From an uncultured Oscillospiraceae bacterium (GTDB lineage Bacteria; Bacillota; Clostridia; Oscillospirales; Oscillospiraceae), in contig CAJTQP010000016.1 of NCBI GenBank assembly GCA_910578575.1, positions 1 to 42,445 on the forward strand: a stretch of DNA of 42,445 bases, written 5' to 3'. Positions 39,133 to 42,445 of the stretch are shown here, piece after piece. Below the pieces are notes generated by a model. The model was not told the origin of the DNA. It did no database searches and worked only from the letters and a program-made list of their open reading frames with translations. How positions within the stretch are numbered: the stretch's first letter is position 1; each line of letters opens with the position of its first letter. The position numbers and the translations under genes were made by a program.

Positions 39133-40443
39133 TTACGCGGCGCTCTGCTGATCGCCGGCCTCCGGGGGTGCCTCGCTGCTCTGAGACTGGGTAGCGGCGT
39201 TCACGTAGTCAAAGGCCTCGCCCAGGATATTGTGGCAGCCGGTGAGGGCATATTGGAGCTTTTGGTATACCTGATCGGTGACCACAGAGGTGTCACCAGA
39301 GTCGTGGGCTTCCATGCCTGCGTGGACGTCTAAGATGCAGTACTGCTCCGCCGCCCCGGTGCCTCGGTTCAGCACCAGCAGGGGGACATAGCTCACCTTG
39401 GATACCGTGGTTTTCCCAGAGGTGAAATCCTTGGTGAGCTCCAGGTTCAGGATGGCGGTGGTGTCGGTGTAGTTCACGTTCACCGTGTCAGGGCTCTGGT
39501 TGGAGATGAAGTTCCCCAGGGAGTAGCACACAAAGCCGGACCGGGTGCTACCGTCAGCCAGGGTGACGGTGCGGGTCATCATAGGCTGGGGCACGTGGGA
39601 ATGACTGCCCAGGACCAGGTCTGCGCCATTCTCAATGAGGAAGTCCGCCACTTTGTCCTGATACTCGTTCTGGGTGGTCTGGTACTCGATGCCCCAGTGG
39701 ACCATCACCGCGATGAGGTCGGTGTTCAGGCTCTTGGCATAGCTCAGCTCCTGGAAGAGCTTGGATTCGTCCAAGGTAGAACAGTTGGTGGTGTAATCAC
39801 TGTTGAAGCGGTTCAGGCAAAAATCCTTTTCCCCGGAGATGGGGATGCCGTTGGTGCCGTAGGTGTAGCCCAGAAAGGCCACGGAGATGCCGCCCACGTC
39901 GGCCACCACCACGCCCTTATTGGCGTCAAATTCCTCCTGGGTGCGGAAGGAACCCACATGGGCCAGCCCCGCCTCGTCCAGCACATCCAGGGTCCGGGAG
40001 ATCCCGTCGAAGCCCTTGTCCATGCTGTGGTTGTTGGCGGTAGTCACCAGGTCGAAGCCCACCTCCTTCATGTTGTGGGCCAGGGCATCCGGGGCGCAGA
40101 ACTGGGGATAGCCGGAATAGGGCGGGCCGTTGAGGGTGGTCTCTAGGTTGGCCACGGCAAAGTCGGCTCCTTCGATCCAGGAGCGGACATACTGGAAACA
40201 GTGGAGGTAGCTATAGGTATCCGTGGCGGAATCATAGGCGTCGTTGGTCTGGGGGGTGTGGCTCATGGTGTCGCCGCAGACGGCCAAGGTGGCGGTGATG
40301 GGGGCCTGGACGGGGTCAGCGTTTTGCGGCCCACCGGGCCCACCGGCAGCTTCGTTGGAGTCCTTATGGACCCCCAGGAAAATCAAGACCACACACACAA
40401 CCACCACGATGAGGGCGAAAAAACTTAGCTTTTGACGCATCAT
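39133..40443 (-). CDS. CapA/PgsA-like secreted metallophosphoesterase-fold protein
   Basis: A 436-residue exported protein. A signal anchor (about 5-24, SFFALIVVVVCVVLIFLGV) is followed by a low-complexity linker and the CapA domain. Metal-site motifs are visible: AVCGDTMSH, ANLETTLNG, TANNHSMDKG, VMVHWGIEY and GSHSHVPQP. These define the CapA / PgsA family, best known for poly-gamma-glutamate synthesis, though most clostridial members have no assigned role and no capB or capC is nearby. Two ATG codons lie in tandem (40443 and 40440), both within range of AGGAGG. The C-terminal tail is Ser/Ala/Glu-rich. It starts 10 bases after the flavoprotein gene, so the two form an operon. Confidence 0.87.
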   Translation of the reverse strand: MMRQKLSFFALIVVVVCVVLIFLGVHKDSNEAAGGPGGPQNADPVQAPITATLAVCGDTMSHTPQTNDAYDSATDTYSYLHCFQYVRSWIEGADFAVANLETTLNGPPYSGYPQFCAPDALAHNMKEVGFDLVTTANNHSMDKGFDGISRTLDVLDEAGLAHVGSFRTQEEFDANKGVVVADVGGISVAFLGYTYGTNGIPISGEKDFCLNRFNSDYTTNCSTLDESKLFQELSYAKSLNTDLIAVMVHWGIEYQTTQNEYQDKVADFLIENGADLVLGSHSHVPQPMMTRTVTLADGSTRSGFVCYSLGNFISNQSPDTVNVNYTDTTAILNLELTKDFTSGKTTVSKVSYVPLLVLNRGTGAAEQYCILDVHAGMEAHDSGDTSVVTDQVYQKLQYALTGCHNILGEAFDYVNAATQSQSSEAPPEAGDQQSAA

Positions 40444-40453
40444 TCCACCCTCC

Positions 40454-41080
40454 TTAGCGAATAAAATTCGTGTAGCGCTTTTTGGGCAGCTCTGGCGGGG
40501 GAAGCTGGGTCTGTCCCGCTGCCATGACTTTCATGAGATAGGCCATGCTTTGGGCTAGGACTTGCAGGGTCTGGACACCTTCGGCGTCCTGCTCCAGTTC
40601 TCCGGGACTGTTACCGTAAGCCAAAGGCCAGTAAAGGGAGCCGGGGATGACCATTTGGGCATAGTTCAAATAGTGGACCAGCTCGTCGATGGCATTCACT
40701 GCCCCGGCCCGCCGGGCCACCGTCACAGGGGTCCCCACTTTGAAGCGGAGTTTTCTGCCGTTGTTCATGTCGATGCAGCCGATACGGTCCATGAAACATC
40801 GCATCCCGCTGGTGACGGAGGCAAAGTAGACCGGGGAGGCAAACACTATCCCGTCGGCTTGAACCAGGGTCTCATAAAGGGCGTTGAGCCCGTCGTCAGG
40901 CAAGACGCAGCTGTGGGTCTTGGCGCAGCGGAAACAGCCGGTGCAGGGCGCCAGACTTTTTCCCACGTGGAGGACCTCAAAGTCCATGCCCTCAGCCTGG
41001 AACACCTCTCCCATGAGGTCCAGGGCCAAGCGGGTGTTGCCCGCAGCATGGGGGCTGCCGTTGATGCCGATCACTTTCAT
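40454..41080 (-). CDS. Flavodoxin-fold NAD(P)H reductase with iron-sulfur-flavoprotein motif
   Basis: A 208-residue member of the NADPH-dependent FMN reductase family. The FMN phosphate loop is GSPHAAGNTRLAL (8-20), and ADGIVFASPVYFASVTSGMRCFMDR is the usual second flavin motif. Cys46, Cys49, Cys52 and Cys58 (CTGCFRCAKTHSC) fit the compact CxxCxxCx5C arrangement of 4Fe-4S clusters in iron-sulfur flavoproteins. An electron-transfer or detoxification role is likely; the partner is unknown. The start at 41080 is preceded by GGAGA. It is followed after ten bases by the CapA-like gene on the same strand. Confidence 0.88.
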   Translation of the reverse strand: MKVIGINGSPHAAGNTRLALDLMGEVFQAEGMDFEVLHVGKSLAPCTGCFRCAKTHSCVLPDDGLNALYETLVQADGIVFASPVYFASVTSGMRCFMDRIGCIDMNNGRKLRFKVGTPVTVARRAGAVNAIDELVHYLNYAQMVIPGSLYWPLAYGNSPGELEQDAEGVQTLQVLAQSMAYLMKVMAAGQTQLPPPELPKKRYTNFIR

Positions 41081-41149
41081 ACCATATCTCCTATCTCTAT
41101 TGTAAACCGGAGGCGAGGGCCTGCGGTGTTCTATCCAAAGGTGAGAAAA

Positions 41150-42436
41150 TCAACCGTTGTAGCAGGCCGCCAGGGCGGCGCCAATGGCCGGGGATGCCGG
41201 TTCTGGGCTGAGGGTGATGTGTAAGCCCAGAACATCCCGTGTGAATCTTTGTAACTGTTCTTCCAACATGGTCCGAAGACGGGGGGACTGGAAGGCTTCC
41301 CCCCACACGCCCACGCAGGCAGGTTGGTCTCCGTCTCGCCCGGCCCCCACAAAGGAGAGGACGGCGGAGAGGTTGGCGCACACCAACCGGGCGGCCCGCT
41401 CCAGCACGGCCTGGGACACCGCCAGCCCCACTTCCCGGTCCTGGGGTTCCCGGCAGAAGTGGGCCAGGGTCCCGCCCTGGATGGGGTCGTCTAAAAAGTC
41501 TAGCACAGCGTCCAAGCCCAGATAGGTCAGGGAGAGGACATCCCGGCTACATCCAAAGGAGAGGAGCTTGCGCTCCGCCGCCTTGATCATCGTCAGGCGG
41601 GTGATGTCTCCCAGGTAGTCGGTAGAAACCATCTTCCAATAGAGGTCCTGGCCGGGGCCGTAGCAGTCCCGGTCCTTGCTATAGTCCACCATGCCAAAGG
41701 GGACGCATTGGGCGCTGGAAAAGCCCCCGTCAAAGAGCATCAGTTTCCCGTCGATTCCCGGCCAGCGCAGGACGATGCTGCCGGGGGCAGTAAAGCCCAG
41801 GTCGATGTTGCTGCCCCAACTGAGCCCCAGGCAGCGGGTCCCGGTGGGCTGTTGGGCGCTGGCGGCTAAGAGCACCGCGTCGGGCTCACTCACCAGCACC
41901 ATGGGCAGGTCACAACAGCCGCGGCTTTGCAGTTCCGCCCGCAGCAGGGCCAGCACAGGCCGTCCGGTGAAGTCGCTGACGGTCATAGAACCGGGGAAGC
42001 GGCGAATGCACCCATCCCCCTTGCCGTCGTAGTCCACAGGGAAGGGGAGGCACAGGGCGAAGCGGCTGGCCTGAGCCAGCAGAGGTTCCGCCAATTCCGC
42101 CACGGCGTACAACAAATCCTCCAGGGGTGCGGGATACTCCCGGCCGGGGATGGGAAAGCTGTTCTCCTCCCGGCAGACAGGCGCGTCCCCGGAAAAATCC
42201 ACCAGGCAGACCCGGACCTCCCGGTCATCCAACACCGCCACGGCTACCACCGCGCCCTGGGGCGGGGAGCCGAAGGGGGCCAGAAAGGTGGGCAGCATGG
42301 GAATGGAGGAGACACCACCGTAGAGAGAGACCCGCATTTGCGCCAGGAAGAGCTGGGTCAGGGTGCGCAGGTCCAGGGTGTCTGCCGTCATACTGCTTTG
42401 CCGGAGCAGGTCGGTGAGGGCTGGGGATTCATACAT
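41150..42436 (-). CDS. Divergent hexokinase-like (ASKHA-fold) protein, 5' end uncertain
   Basis: At least 428 residues. The order of blocks resembles hexokinase-family proteins of Firmicutes: SSIPMLPTFLAP, then VVAVAVLDDREVRVCLVDF, FALCLPFPVDYDGKGDGCIR, SMTVSDFTGRPVLALLRAEL, VLVSEPDAVLLAASAQQPTG, LSWGSNIDLGFTAPGSI, and a Gly-rich C-terminal end ASPAIGAALAACYNG. The phosphate-1 loop, usually DxGGTxxR, reads VLDDREVRV, so catalytic activity is doubtful. The ATG at 42436 is nine bases from the window edge, no ribosome-binding site can be seen, and no stop precedes it in frame, so the true start may lie outside. The gene ends 70 bases before the flavoprotein gene on the same strand. Confidence 0.6.
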   Translation of the reverse strand: MYESPALTDLLRQSSMTADTLDLRTLTQLFLAQMRVSLYGGVSSIPMLPTFLAPFGSPPQGAVVAVAVLDDREVRVCLVDFSGDAPVCREENSFPIPGREYPAPLEDLLYAVAELAEPLLAQASRFALCLPFPVDYDGKGDGCIRRFPGSMTVSDFTGRPVLALLRAELQSRGCCDLPMVLVSEPDAVLLAASAQQPTGTRCLGLSWGSNIDLGFTAPGSIVLRWPGIDGKLMLFDGGFSSAQCVPFGMVDYSKDRDCYGPGQDLYWKMVSTDYLGDITRLTMIKAAERKLLSFGCSRDVLSLTYLGLDAVLDFLDDPIQGGTLAHFCREPQDREVGLAVSQAVLERAARLVCANLSAVLSFVGAGRDGDQPACVGVWGEAFQSPRLRTMLEEQLQRFTRDVLGLHITLSPEPASPAIGAALAACYNG

Positions 42437-42445
42437 AGAGGGTGC

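Overview
The window looks like a chromosomal segment of a GC-rich anaerobic Firmicute of class Clostridia. The best guess is the Oscillospiraceae (Flavonifractor / Lawsonibacter / Pseudoflavonifractor-like). The evidence is Gram-positive style ribosome-binding sites and sigma-A promoters, NrdR, TmcAL, a ZTP and a glycine riboswitch, a BcrA-type ABC operon with a YxeA protein, and a FeoAB locus with a FeoB-associated Cys-rich protein. The placement comes from family content only and was not tested by phylogeny.

Layout. 1-1042: start of guaA (minus), cut by the window edge. 1183-2240: DUF421/DUF4363 membrane pair. 2284-2754: nrdR (minus). 3004-6029: promoter with four 11-bp direct repeats, then an ABC ATPase, two permeases and a YxeA-like protein. 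6091-9686: iron locus on the minus strand (feoA, feoB, a 54-residue Cys-rich FeoB partner) and a divergent short DtxR-family regulator. 9824-10850: decayed island with a response-regulator tail, a frameshifted IS3-type transposase fragment and a twice-frameshifted Uma2 gene. 11113-11188: tRNA-Pro(UGG). 11343-13146: split transketolase. 13218-14959: glycine riboswitch and AGCS amino-acid symporter.

The centre is a ten-gene purine / one-carbon operon (15276-29002): purE, purF, purM, purN, stand-alone IMP cyclohydrolase, stand-alone AICAR formyltransferase, purD, large purL, guaB and fhs. A ZTP riboswitch with an overlapping terminator precedes it. The logic is coherent: ZMP/ZTP accumulates when 10-formyl-THF is short, and the operon encodes both the enzyme that consumes ZMP and the ligase that makes 10-formyl-THF. 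guaA, in the first kilobase, completes the GMP branch. purK, purC, purB and purA are not in the window.

29058-42445: tmcAL (minus) divergent from ackA; an AraC-GNAT fusion overlapping a MATE exporter; a CtpE-like P-type ATPase; a radical SAM/SPASM protein; an AT-rich gap; a DUF2461 protein; a CapA-like phosphoesterase; an iron-sulfur-flavoprotein-like reductase; and a divergent hexokinase-like protein at the right edge. No CRISPR array, prophage or intact insertion sequence was seen. Most items are recognisable families. The most unusual signals are the split purH with a PurO-type cyclohydrolase, the Tritrichomonas-like IMP dehydrogenase, the direct-repeat promoter of the ABC/YxeA operon, and paired TTAG-N6-CTAA dyads at feoA and feoB.
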